Notes under the pieces: generated by a model | Databases searched by the model: none | The model's input: only the letters and a program-made list of their open reading frames with translations | Told to the model about the DNA's origin: nothing | Assembly: GCA_007693505.1 (NCBI GenBank) | Contig: REDL01000081.1 | Location: 1-58,902 of the forward strand | Length of the DNA stretch: 58,902 nucleotides | Source of the DNA: Desulfovibrionales bacterium | GTDB lineage: Bacteria > Desulfobacterota > Desulfovibrionia > Desulfovibrionales > Desulfonatronaceae | Direction of reading: 5' to 3' | Shown here: piece by piece, positions 26,030 through 34,206 of the stretch | Position numbering within the stretch: position 1 is the stretch's first letter | How the letters are laid out: each line of letters begins with the position of its first letter | Position numbers and translations under genes: made by a program

Positions 26030-27175
26030 TCACCCCTTCCCCTGTTGGCCCAGATAATGGACGCAGGCATCGGCTACATGGTCGAAGTCCACGCCTCCAT
26101 GGGCCTCGAACACCGCGCATTTGCTGAAAATATCCAGATAATTCTCCGGCTGGAACCGATATGCCACATCAGGTCGGGGCAGAAAGAACAGGCCCGGGGA
26201 TTTGATCACCGTATCCAGGAGTTCCGGGCGTTGGGCCAGGTCCACCAGTTCCAGGGAGGTCCGAGGATACTTGGTTTTCCAGTTCAGGATCACCAGCCCG
26301 GCCATCCGGGCGGAGTCGAGGAATTTTCCCTGCCCGAAGCATTCATCCAGGTAAACATCGTGCTTTTGTTCCAGATTCCAAAGTTCATCCGGAGCCATTT
26401 TGACATACGCCTCTTTTTGGGAGGCATCCAGCAGCCCGGTCAGGGAGGCATTGCCCAGGATCGTTCCCGGATTGACCCGGGGCAGTTTGGCCACGCCGTG
26501 CATGGTCGGGCCATCGTGATTCGGATCCGATCCTGCATCCTGGACCAACAGTCGATCGTTGCTGACGAAGTCCAGGCCGCGACGCATCATATGCAGGGCC
26601 AGGGTGGACTTGCCCATTCCGGAAAAGCCGGCCAGAGCCAGCCCGTTTCCGTTCAGGGACACCCCGGCGGCATGGCACAGCAGGCTGCCACGATCCAGCA
26701 TCCATTGGATAAAACGGCTGTTGATGAAGTTGATCACCTGGCTGTCGTTGGCCAGACAGGGGCCATGGGCCAGATGGGTTTCCTGGTCAAAATAAAACAG
26801 CATCCCGGTCAGTTGTTTGCGAACAAGCCGCCCGGCACCTGACCCCAGCCGGCTGTCCTGGGGCAGATCCACGAACTCTTCCTTGATCTTGGTTTTGCCC
26901 GGATCAGGCTGCTTGACGATCCATGGCAGTTCAGGATTCCATGGTTTTGCCTCAAGAGTTCGCACGGTGATGTCCGGAACACGACCGACATTGTCGTGAT
27001 CTGCGGGTTCCAAAAAATCAGCGTAGTACCGGGTCAGCTTTTGCCGCAACCCCCCACTGTCCGTCTGCACGGCAATCCGGCAGGACCCGAAGCGCAGTGA
27101 CAGCGTCCCGTCTGTCCCTGAGGCGGCGTGCTCCAATAGCCGCGCCCGGACCTGATCCGCCCGGTCGCCACTCAT
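26030..27175 (-). CDS. GAK system HPr-kinase-related protein (type B)
   Basis: A 381-residue protein whose middle matches the HPr kinase/phosphorylase nucleotide site: RGSLLCHAAGVSLNGNGLALAG then GFSGMGKSTLALHMM (about 183-196, Walker A), followed by DFVSNDRLLV. The canonical HPrK second motif and the usual regulatory domain are not evident; the N-terminal 150 residues are unlike HPrK. In GAK cassettes this family is called HprK-related kinase B; its substrate is unknown. Its start overlaps the ATP-grasp stop by 4 nt, so the two proteins are probably made in similar amounts. Confidence 0.82.
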   Translation of the reverse strand: MSGDRADQVRARLLEHAASGTDGTLSLRFGSCRIAVQTDSGGLRQKLTRYYADFLEPADHDNVGRVPDITVRTLEAKPWNPELPWIVKQPDPGKTKIKEEFVDLPQDSRLGSGAGRLVRKQLTGMLFYFDQETHLAHGPCLANDSQVINFINSRFIQWMLDRGSLLCHAAGVSLNGNGLALAGFSGMGKSTLALHMMRRGLDFVSNDRLLVQDAGSDPNHDGPTMHGVAKLPRVNPGTILGNASLTGLLDASQKEAYVKMAPDELWNLEQKHDVYLDECFGQGKFLDSARMAGLVILNWKTKYPRTSLELVDLAQRPELLDTVIKSPGLFFLPRPDVAYRFQPENYLDIFSKCAVFEAHGGVDFDHVADACVHYLGQQGKG

Positions 27176-28047
27176 GACGCCACCTGTTTCAGCACATAAT
27201 CGGCAAAACGGACCGAAGCATCCAGTCCCCGGGCCTCCAGAAGCCCCCGGAATCCTCCAAAGGCCGAGACCTCGAAGATCATCGGCCCGGCGTCTGTCTC
27301 CATCACGTCAACGCAGGTGAAGTCCAGGTCAAAAAGGTTCTGGGCCTTCCAGGCCAAATCAAGAACCTCTTGGGATGGGTCATGATTTGCGTATTTTCCG
27401 CCACTGGACGTGGACGTGTTCCAGGCCCCGGCACTCTGTCGGGCATAGGTTCCTAAATAGTCTCCACCGAGAAAAACAATCCCCAGATCCTTGCCCGGCG
27501 TATCCAGCATTTTTTGGATGTACATCACCGGGTTGCCCTGGTTTTGAAAGCGGATGATCCTCTCTCGGCAGGAAGGATCGGCCGAGATGACCTCCATGCC
27601 CCGGGCCTTGGAGGTGTACAATGGCTTGAATACGGCCCGCCCGAACCGTTCCACCGCCTCCACTGCCGCCTCGACGTGCTCGGTTATCCTGGTGGGCGGC
27701 ATGGGCATGTTCCCGGCCCGCAGGATTACCGTGCAGCTGAGGCGATTGAGGGCCGCGAGGATCGAGGCCGGGTTGGAGAAGATCGGGGTGCCTTTGCGGG
27801 CCAACAAGTCCAGCAAGCTCAGCCGATCCTGCATGTCCGGGGAATAGGTGGGGCCGATCTTTTTCACGGTCAAGGCGTCGAATGCCGACAACTCCTCCCC
27901 GTCATGCCACATTCGGCCACTGTCCAAATCCATATGTACCTGGGACATGTCCACGACGCGGCGAAAGCCCGTCTTGGCCGCAAAAGCGTCGGCGAGCTTC
28001 TCCGTAGACCAGCTGCCGGGATTGCCGATGACTGCAACGCGTTTCAT
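27172..28047 (-). CDS. GAK system ATP-grasp enzyme
   Basis: A 291-residue ATP-grasp ligase. RITEHVEAAVEAVERFG then AVFKPLYTSKARGM is the ATP-grasp lysine/glycine-loop region, and FDLDFTCVDVMET with PMIFEVSAFGGFRGL is the metal-binding segment with acidic and asparagine-replaced positions. The family makes carboxylate-amine or similar bonds with ATP; substrates in GAK systems are unknown. An ATG at 28047 preceded by AAGGA is used instead of a longer frame. It sits in the cassette between the PhoU-kinase fusion (65 nt) and the HPr-kinase-like gene (4-nt overlap). Confidence 0.85.
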   Translation of the reverse strand: MKRVAVIGNPGSWSTEKLADAFAAKTGFRRVVDMSQVHMDLDSGRMWHDGEELSAFDALTVKKIGPTYSPDMQDRLSLLDLLARKGTPIFSNPASILAALNRLSCTVILRAGNMPMPPTRITEHVEAAVEAVERFGRAVFKPLYTSKARGMEVISADPSCRERIIRFQNQGNPVMYIQKMLDTPGKDLGIVFLGGDYLGTYARQSAGAWNTSTSSGGKYANHDPSQEVLDLAWKAQNLFDLDFTCVDVMETDAGPMIFEVSAFGGFRGLLEARGLDASVRFADYVLKQVAS

Positions 28048-28112
28048 GTGTTTTCCTTCTCGTGCTCTCCAGGGCTTGCGGTGGTGCTGATCACCAGAAA
28101 ATTTTCTCGTTA

Positions 28113-29759
28113 TCAATAGTAGCGATAGCGTAAAATACGATCTGGAAGCCGAAAAGCTTCCCAGGGGCGGCCTTGATGGGCCAGGACCAATTCCATGAGA
28201 TAGACGCCCCGGATAAACATGCTGCCCGCGAACTCCTCATTCAGTTCAAACCGGGTCGAGGTGATGAACGAGCGGATCAATCCAAGGGCCAGACGAATCT
28301 CGAAGGTCGTGTCGTGGTATTCCTGGGCAAATTGCCGCGCGAAATGCAGGTAATGCAGACTGACCTGATTCAGCTTGCAGCGCACAATGCGGTCGAAGAT
28401 CGGAAGACGGAAATTGGACACAAGAAATACGGAAACATCCTGCACGTAGTCACCGTGCGTGGAACGGTGTACATCAATGTAGTGAATCCGCTGCTCTTTC
28501 TGGTTGTAGAGAATATTATTGCTGTTGTAGTCGCCGTGGATAAACACGGTGAACGGAGCCGTCACTTCCAGCTCCACCTGCTGCAATTGTTCCAGAAGCT
28601 CCGAGGTCGAGGGAATCATCAGATTGCAGAACTGTACCTGAGGCGTATTAAATTCCGGATGGGTGACAAAAACATCCTCGATGCGTTTGGACAGCTGGGC
28701 AATGAAGGAACAAGGAACCGGCTGGGCCTTGAGGGTTTTCTGCCAGATCATGGCCGCGGTTTCCTGCACCAGAAAAAAGGCGTCCTCAAAAAATTCCTTG
28801 TCTTCGTTGAAGACGATTTCCTGAAACGTGCATCCTGTGAGGAATTCCAGCAGAATGGAGGCATTTCCACGACTCTCCTGGAATCCAAAAACCTTGGGTG
28901 TCAGCCCAGGCAGGATGGTCTCCCACTCATGAATATTGATCTTTTCCTGAAATATTTTTTTGTGCTTGCCTTCCTTGAAGATCACCCCGGTGGAGTCGCC
29001 TTTGTTGTCCCCGGAAACCTTCCCGATCCGGCATCCGGATCGGGTGCCCCAGATGGATTCAAAATCCACCTCCCGCAACGGCAGGTCAACACCCAGACTG
29101 TCCAGGGAGTCGCGCAAGGCCTGGTACTGATTGATCTTCAGCTTTTCGCCGACAACGGAAAAGATCACCGCTTCCCCGATATTCAACAATGAGTCGCCCA
29201 TCCGTTCCAGGTAACGAAAAATGAACAGCGTGGTGATCAGATTCTGGGCTTCTTTGCCGGTCTGGAGCCTGGTGATGATTTTGTCGAAATTGTGCTTGTA
29301 GAGTTTGTCCAGGATAAATTCCGCCCGGCAGATCCGCAACGCCAGGGAAAGATCCCGGTGAAAAAGGGCTCGGACCACGATGTCCAGGGCTCCCAGGATC
29401 TGACGAAAAAAAGGCCGGTATTCGAACTGATCCAGAAAACGCTGATCGGAGAGATACTGAACCTGGCGGGCTATATCCACGGAAAAATCACTGATCCGTT
29501 CCAGATTGTTGCTGATGATGTTCACCGCGCGGATAAAGTCGATGCCGGCCTTGTCCAGATGGCTCTGTCCGTGCAACCGGGAAAAGCAGGCGTTTTCAAT
29601 CACGCTCTTGAAATTATCGATATAGTCGTCCCGGGAGGTGACCTTCTCGATGTTCGCTTCATCCGGACTGATCAGCACCCGCAGGGTTTCATCCACCTGC
29701 TTGGCGACCTCCAGGACCATGAACTGGATTCTCTGTTCCAGCCCCTCAAAGACATGCAT
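28113..29759 (-). CDS. PhoU-like domain fused to an aminoglycoside-phosphotransferase-like kinase
   Basis: A 548-residue two-domain protein. The first about 215 residues are helical and PhoU-like (SVIENACFSRLHG, IISNNLERISDFSVDIARQ, FIFRYLERMGDSLLNIGEA, the metal-cluster ExxxD helices). The second half has the protein-kinase-like APH fold: FTVFIHGDYNSNNILYNQ is the catalytic loop (HGDxxxxN) and YIDVHRSTHGDYVQD the metal-binding DxD-like loop. PhoU domains sense or bind phosphate-related signals; the kinase may phosphorylate a small molecule. The fusion is unusual and is part of the cassette. It lies 5 nt after the small amphi-Trp gene. Confidence 0.8.
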   Translation of the reverse strand: MHVFEGLEQRIQFMVLEVAKQVDETLRVLISPDEANIEKVTSRDDYIDNFKSVIENACFSRLHGQSHLDKAGIDFIRAVNIISNNLERISDFSVDIARQVQYLSDQRFLDQFEYRPFFRQILGALDIVVRALFHRDLSLALRICRAEFILDKLYKHNFDKIITRLQTGKEAQNLITTLFIFRYLERMGDSLLNIGEAVIFSVVGEKLKINQYQALRDSLDSLGVDLPLREVDFESIWGTRSGCRIGKVSGDNKGDSTGVIFKEGKHKKIFQEKINIHEWETILPGLTPKVFGFQESRGNASILLEFLTGCTFQEIVFNEDKEFFEDAFFLVQETAAMIWQKTLKAQPVPCSFIAQLSKRIEDVFVTHPEFNTPQVQFCNLMIPSTSELLEQLQQVELEVTAPFTVFIHGDYNSNNILYNQKEQRIHYIDVHRSTHGDYVQDVSVFLVSNFRLPIFDRIVRCKLNQVSLHYLHFARQFAQEYHDTTFEIRLALGLIRSFITSTRFELNEEFAGSMFIRGVYLMELVLAHQGRPWEAFRLPDRILRYRYY

Positions 29760-29764
29760 TCGAA

Positions 29765-30046
29765 CTATTCCTTGCCCTGGGCTTCAATGACCAGCGGCCC
29801 GTCCGCGAACATGCTGCTTTCGGGAGTCTGCTCCCAACGAAACCGCAGAACCATCTTCACTTCGCCGTCCTTTTTCTTTGTCTCCACGTCGAACTTGATC
29901 AGGCTCTGCGGCTCCAGGACCAGCCGCTTGTTCTTCCAGGAAAACTGCAGCTTGCCGTTCAGGAAACCGTCACTGAGCGCATTGAGATACTTGCCGATGG
30001 ATTCCTTGTCCTGCAAGGATTCGTGCCGAAATTTTTCATCCGCCAT
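29765..30046 (-). CDS. Amphi-Trp domain protein, single-domain
   Basis: A 93-residue protein made almost wholly of one amphi-Trp domain: helix SIGKYLNALSDGFLNGKL, strands with KNKRLVLEP, LIKFDVETKKKDG and the final KMVLRFRWEQT with the tryptophan. The domain is small enough that it may act as an adaptor. ATG 30046 is used; the ORF extends further but only repeats precede it. It lies between the PHP gene (125 nt, repeat-containing) and the PhoU-kinase fusion (5 nt). Confidence 0.82.
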   Translation of the reverse strand: MADEKFRHESLQDKESIGKYLNALSDGFLNGKLQFSWKNKRLVLEPQSLIKFDVETKKKDGEVKMVLRFRWEQTPESSMFADGPLVIEAQGKE

Positions 30047-30093
30047 GTCCGTTCTCGTAATGGTTAAAATGTTCCAAAACCCCACCTCCCGAC

Positions 30094-30165
30094 TCCCACG
30101 CCCAGGTCCCTGGCTCCCTTCTCCTGACTCCTGAATTCAGACTCCTGAATCCGGATCCTGTCATC
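30094..30165. repeat. Degenerate tandem CAGGAGTC-type repeat
   Basis: The gap between two cassette genes has CTCCTGACTCCTGAATTC and ACTCCTGAATCC, complementary copies of the CAGGAGTCAGGA family seen as a longer array at 58.6 kb. Simple-sequence origin is likely. Confidence 0.6.
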
Positions 30166-30171
30166 ACCCCC

Positions 30172-31356
30172 TCACCCATCCAGCCTGGCCCGATACTCAT
30201 CGATGGTCCGCGCCCGACTGGCATTGCCCACGATCAGGCTTTTACGAATGGCCAGATCGTCCCATGCCGGTTGCAGCCCGATGTCCCGGTAGTATTTTCC
30301 AGCATCTGCCTCGTCTGGATTTTTGAGCTTCTCGCTCATGTGGGTGTCGTCACCCATGAAGACCAGCAGGGGGCGATCATCAACCCCGCGGGACTTGTTC
30401 TGACGATTGATCACGTTGACCAGGAATTCGGTGTACTCCTGGGACTGGGGATTCCAGACTTCGTAGCCGTCAATGTCGTAATCCGCCAACAAAATCGGCC
30501 AAAACTGCTCCGGGTGGGGGATCACGACACCGCCCCCCAGAGACCTGGCTTCCTCAATGAACTCGGAGGTCCTGTAAAAATAGGTCGGGCTGAAGTTTTC
30601 CTTGACCATCCGCTTCACGGTTTTCAGGAATACGAGTGCGCGATGCACCAGCGACTCGGGAAAAAGTTCCGCCTGCGCGGCAATGAATTCACGAATCAGC
30701 TTGTTCTTGATCATGTCCCGGGGAATGCGCCGTTCGTGTTCTTCCAGAAGAATTTGAAGTTTCTTGGCCTGGACCCGGGAAAAGCGGACCACGTCTTCGT
30801 CCACGCCGGTTTCTTCGGCTGCCAACTGCAAATAATCCTCAAAGCGGGTGTTGGTGACCATGTCCAAAAATGCATACAACTGACTGGAACGGTAGCGGAA
30901 GGTATGGTCCAGCATGGACTTGAAAACGTCCGCGGAGGCCAATTTGCTGGTTCGAAAGTGCAGCAACAGTTGCACCTTGCGCTCAAATCCGTGGGAATAG
31001 CAGTCCACCTCCACGCCGGAATAATCGCCGTATTCCATGAGCACGTTGTGCTGGGTGGGAATGATCAACTCGCAGGTCTTGCAGGGATAGGTTGCCTGTA
31101 TCCGTTGCCGGATCAGGTCCATGGGGACGTATTCCGGGTGCCAGTGCAAGGCCAGCACCTCATCCTGACGAGGCAACACCTCCAAGGGGGTGACGATACG
31201 TGCCACCTGTTCCGGGGTCAGCTCCTGGGACGTAATCGACTGAAAACACTTCAGGTCCATCTCGGTCAATCGCGGCGGATACGCCAAATGGTTCATCGCC
31301 ATGTTCGCGTCGCTACGCTTGACGATTTCCATTTTTCTGCTTTTCGCGGCCAACAT
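30172..31356 (-). CDS. PHP-like metal-dependent hydrolase, GAK cassette
   Basis: A 394-residue protein with scattered motifs of the PHP phosphoesterase fold: LHWHPEY (HxH), GGGVVIPHPEQFWP (a third His), GYEVWNPQSQEYTE (acidic residue in the E-x-N motif) and VFMGDDTHMSE (D and H, replacing the typical GSDAH). PHP proteins use three metals to hydrolyse phosphate esters; the substrate here is unknown. The long middle is helical. The ATG at 31356 follows GGGAGG by 5 nt and is preferred over the GTG at 31407, which would overlap the XXXCH gene. It is the second gene of the cassette. Confidence 0.7.
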   Translation of the reverse strand: MLAAKSRKMEIVKRSDANMAMNHLAYPPRLTEMDLKCFQSITSQELTPEQVARIVTPLEVLPRQDEVLALHWHPEYVPMDLIRQRIQATYPCKTCELIIPTQHNVLMEYGDYSGVEVDCYSHGFERKVQLLLHFRTSKLASADVFKSMLDHTFRYRSSQLYAFLDMVTNTRFEDYLQLAAEETGVDEDVVRFSRVQAKKLQILLEEHERRIPRDMIKNKLIREFIAAQAELFPESLVHRALVFLKTVKRMVKENFSPTYFYRTSEFIEEARSLGGGVVIPHPEQFWPILLADYDIDGYEVWNPQSQEYTEFLVNVINRQNKSRGVDDRPLLVFMGDDTHMSEKLKNPDEADAGKYYRDIGLQPAWDDLAIRKSLIVGNASRARTIDEYRARLDG

Positions 31357-31385
31357 CAGATCCTCCCGTTCCTTGACCTGAGCGG

Positions 31386-32024
31386 TCAGTCGTATTTCTT
31401 GTGACACTGCGTCTTCAGCGTGTTCAGCGTATGCGCCGCCTGGTAGGCGGCTTCCAGGTTCTTTTGCTGCACCGCGTCGACAAAGACGGCCACGGCCTCG
31501 GAATAGGCGGGATAAAACTCGTCCCCCTTGCCTGGATACCGCACCATGTCCGCGGAGTCTCGAACAAATTCGTCGATATCAACCATGGACGGCCAGGTAT
31601 TTTCATGCAGGGCGTACATGATGTTCTTAAAGGACATTTTCATCCGTTTTTTCAACGAGCCATAGCTTCCTCGCGGCTTTCCAGGCTTGCCCGGTACGCG
31701 GGCACCTTGTGCATCCTTAGCCAGGCCAGGATCTTGTCCGACCTCGAAGCCACCGAGCCCATCGACCTTGCTCTCCTCCGCATCGCCCCCGTCTTCCGCA
31801 TCTTCCGCCGGATCGATTTCCCCACCGGAGGAAATCTTGATTTTCACATCCGCCATCCCCGCGGCGTTGCGAATGGTCAAGGCGATCTTCTCCACCTCGT
31901 TCCAGGGCAATTCCACATCGTTCAAACTCAATCGTCCCTGCTCCATGGCCTCGGCCATGCTCCGGAGAATTTCCGCCAACTGCTCTGGTGAGCAGGTCAT
32001 TTTCATTTTATCTTCACGTTCCAT
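31386..32024 (-). CDS. GAK system XXXCH protein
   Basis: A 212-residue cytoplasmic protein with two recognisable parts. The first 65 residues (SPEQLAEILRSMAEAMEQG, then ALTIRNAAGMADVKIKIS) look like a divergent amphi-Trp domain. A linker rich in Asp, Glu and Gly leads to a helical C-terminus ending TLNTLKTQCHKKYD, which resembles the heme-binding helix of cytochrome c' (CxxCHxxF/Y) with the first cysteine missing, hence the XXXCH name. No signal peptide is present, so covalent heme is unlikely. GGAGG 5 nt before the ATG is a strong start; it is the first gene of the cassette. Confidence 0.8.
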   Translation of the reverse strand: MEREDKMKMTCSPEQLAEILRSMAEAMEQGRLSLNDVELPWNEVEKIALTIRNAAGMADVKIKISSGGEIDPAEDAEDGGDAEESKVDGLGGFEVGQDPGLAKDAQGARVPGKPGKPRGSYGSLKKRMKMSFKNIMYALHENTWPSMVDIDEFVRDSADMVRYPGKGDEFYPAYSEAVAVFVDAVQQKNLEAAYQAAHTLNTLKTQCHKKYD

Positions 32025-32078
32025 ACGACCTCCTGGTCAACTTCGAACGACACGATGCTCCCCGACAACCGCAAAAGA

Positions 32079-32122
32079 AAACGGTCCGTCGCGCTCAGGA
32101 CGCTGAAGGCAACGGACCGTTT
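32079..32122. repeat. Inverted repeat upstream of the GAK cassette
   Basis: AAACGGTCCGT at 32079-32089 and ACGGACCGTTT at 32112-32122 are perfect complements around a 22-nt spacer. It lies 55 bases upstream of the XXXCH start, so it could be an operator, an mRNA leader hairpin or a terminator facing the other way. Confidence 0.55.
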
Positions 32123-32255
32123 CCAATGGAGGTGCGAGGCAAGGGCAGTGTGCATTCAAAAAGGTTTTGCTGCATGACGTTCAGGTGACATTTTTTTTTG
32201 AAGCCGGCGCTCCCAGACCAAGGCCTAACTGAGTGTTGAAAAAGTCTTCATCCAC

Positions 32256-32378
32256 AGTCCGTTCAAAAATTCCAAGAGCAAGGAGCAAAAGAAGCTCAAG
32301 GTCGAAGCGTAGCTATTCATACGTGAGAGTTTGAACTTTTTGCAGCGACGCAGCAATTGGAAGTTTTTCAACGGACTG
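32256..32378. mobile_element. MITE-like element, 123 bp
   Basis: The left end CAGTCCGTTCAAAAATTCC and the right end (read from the other strand) CAGTCCGTTGAAAAACTTCC match over about 20 bases with one mismatch and one gap. No coding capacity. Internal segments are partly palindromic. A clear target duplication was not found. Confidence 0.7.
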
Positions 32379-32871
32379 CTAAAGCCGAGGGAGCAGGCCC
32401 CAGAGCAATACCCACACAACCTCTGCCCTATGGAATACCGCCAGCCGAGCAAAACCGTCAATCTCAATCTCCGTCCCGTCTGTGCCTGGATGGCATACGA
32501 CATGCCGGAAAAAAGGCATAGCAAAAACATGTTCCAATTTCGCGTCACCCATGTGATCCGCGCTGAACTTCCTGGATGACAGCAATTCCCACAAGGCAGA
32601 TAAACAACTCAACAAAAACAACATATCCGACCACAAACATTGAAAAAATGCCAATCATATTGCATATAAAAACCACTTTTTGCAAAAGCTGGCCGGTGCA
32701 GAGTTGCTGTCGATATGACCCTCTGCATGGACGACTCAAGGCGGCGTATCGTGACGTACCAAAATGACAAGGAAGCTGCATTCATTTCTGAAGCTGCTGC
32801 ACTAGAATTGAAAAAATGGTATTTGCTACGCAGAAAATCTAATCCAGAAACTTTTTTAACAGCTGCAGTAG
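32379..32871. other. Non-coding region between MITE and betaine transporter
   Basis: About 490 bases with only short open frames. One minus-strand frame near 32660-32540 would make a 37-residue very hydrophobic peptide starting MIGIFSMFVVG; it has no recognisable family and no good ribosome binding site. Otherwise I see nothing here. Confidence 0.45.
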
Positions 32872-32932
32872 AATTCAAATTTCACCAAAATTCAAATTTC
32901 ATCTTGACAGAACACCTTCATCAAGATTAACA
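32872..32932 (+). promoter_or_regulatory. Candidate proV promoter with two direct repeats
   Basis: AATTCAAATTTCA occurs twice, at 32872-32884 and 32889-32901, 17 bp apart, directly before a perfect -35 TTGACA at 32904-32909. The -10 is poor (TTAACA at 32927-32932, 17-bp spacer), which suits an activated promoter. The repeats could bind an osmotic or redox regulator. Confidence 0.5.
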
Positions 32933-32988
32933 ATTAAGATTAAGTTGAACTGACTGTGTTTTTTCACCATCAGCTAGAGGACGTCTTC

Positions 32989-34206
32989 ATGTCTGAAACC
33001 CCTCGGGAACCGAAAATACGTGTCGAACATTTGACCAAAATTTTCGGAAGCAAATCCCAGGAAGCCCTGAAACTGCTCCAGTCCGGAGTTGGAAAGGATG
33101 AAATCCTGGAGAAAACCGGCTGCGGCGTCGGGGTCGCGGATGCCAGTTTTACCGTAGCTTCTGGAGAAATCGTCGTGGTCATGGGCTTGTCCGGTAGCGG
33201 CAAGTCGACTCTGGTGCGCTGCATCAATCGGTTGATCGAGCCGACAGCTGGAAAGATCCTGATCGACAACCAGGACATCACGACGCTGGGTATGGAAGAG
33301 TTGCGCCAGGTTCGGCTTTCCAAGCTGGGCATGGTCTTCCAGAATTTTGCCCTGTTCCCCCACCGCACCGTTTGCCAGAATGCCGAGTACGGCCTGGAAA
33401 TCCAGGGCATGGACCCGGCCAAACGTCGTGAGAAAGCCATTATTGCCCTGGAGCAGGTCGGCCTGAAAGGCTGGGAGGAGTATTATCCCGTCAACCTCTC
33501 CGGCGGAATGCAGCAGCGTGTCGGCTTGGCCCGGGCCCTGGCCCTGGACCCGGACATTCTGCTGATGGACGAGGCTTTCAGCGCCCTGGATCCACTGATC
33601 CGTGGAGACATGCAGGACGAATTGATCAACCTGCAAAGCAAGATGCAGAAAACGATCCTGTTCATCAGCCACGATCTGGATGAGGCCTTGAAGCTCGGCG
33701 ATCGGATCGTCCTGATGAAGGACGGAGCCATCGTCCAGATCGGTACCGCAGAGCAAATCCTGACCCAGCCGGCCAACGAATATGTTTCCCGCTTTGTGGA
33801 AAACGTGGACATTACCAAGGTGCTCACCGCGGAATCCGTGATGATCAAGCCCAAGGCCGTGGTCTTTCTATCGGCCCATGGTCCCAAGTCCGCGCTGCGT
33901 TTCATGCAGAAACAGGGACTGTCCCAGATCTTTGTCCATGACGAACATCACAAGGTCATCGGGTATGTCACCGCGGACACGGCCTCCGAGGCCACCCAGC
34001 GCGGCGAAACCGAACTGCACCACATCATGCAAACCGACTTCGTCAGCGTGCCGCCGGACACACCGGCCGCGGACCTGATCCCGATCATGGCCAATTTGAG
34101 CCATCCACTGCCGGTGGTCAGCTCGGAAGGCAAGCTGCTGGGCGTGATTATTCGCGGATCATTGCTGGCGGCCCTGGCCGAACGCGGGAGGACCAACAAT
34201 GCCTAG
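32989..34206 (+). CDS. proV: Glycine betaine/proline ABC transporter ATPase with CBS pair
   Basis: A 405-residue ATPase of the OpuA/ProV group. The nucleotide site is GLSGSGKSTLVRCINRL (Walker A), LSGGMQQRVGLARALA (signature) and ILLMDEAFSALDP (Walker B); the N-terminal EALKLLQSGVGKDEILEKTGC is typical of ProV. The C-terminal 120 residues hold CBS repeats (GLSQIFVHDEHHKVIGYVT; PLPVVSSEGKLLGVIIR), the ionic-strength sensor of OpuA-type transporters. AGAGG lies 8 nt before the ATG. Overlaps proW by 8 nt. Confidence 0.93.
   Translation: MSETPREPKIRVEHLTKIFGSKSQEALKLLQSGVGKDEILEKTGCGVGVADASFTVASGEIVVVMGLSGSGKSTLVRCINRLIEPTAGKILIDNQDITTLGMEELRQVRLSKLGMVFQNFALFPHRTVCQNAEYGLEIQGMDPAKRREKAIIALEQVGLKGWEEYYPVNLSGGMQQRVGLARALALDPDILLMDEAFSALDPLIRGDMQDELINLQSKMQKTILFISHDLDEALKLGDRIVLMKDGAIVQIGTAEQILTQPANEYVSRFVENVDITKVLTAESVMIKPKAVVFLSAHGPKSALRFMQKQGLSQIFVHDEHHKVIGYVTADTASEATQRGETELHHIMQTDFVSVPPDTPAADLIPIMANLSHPLPVVSSEGKLLGVIIRGSLLAALAERGRTNNA

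Noticed and set aside
32715-32930. A 71-codon frame upstream of proV
   Set aside because: It crosses the direct repeats and the putative -35 box and has no recognised family.
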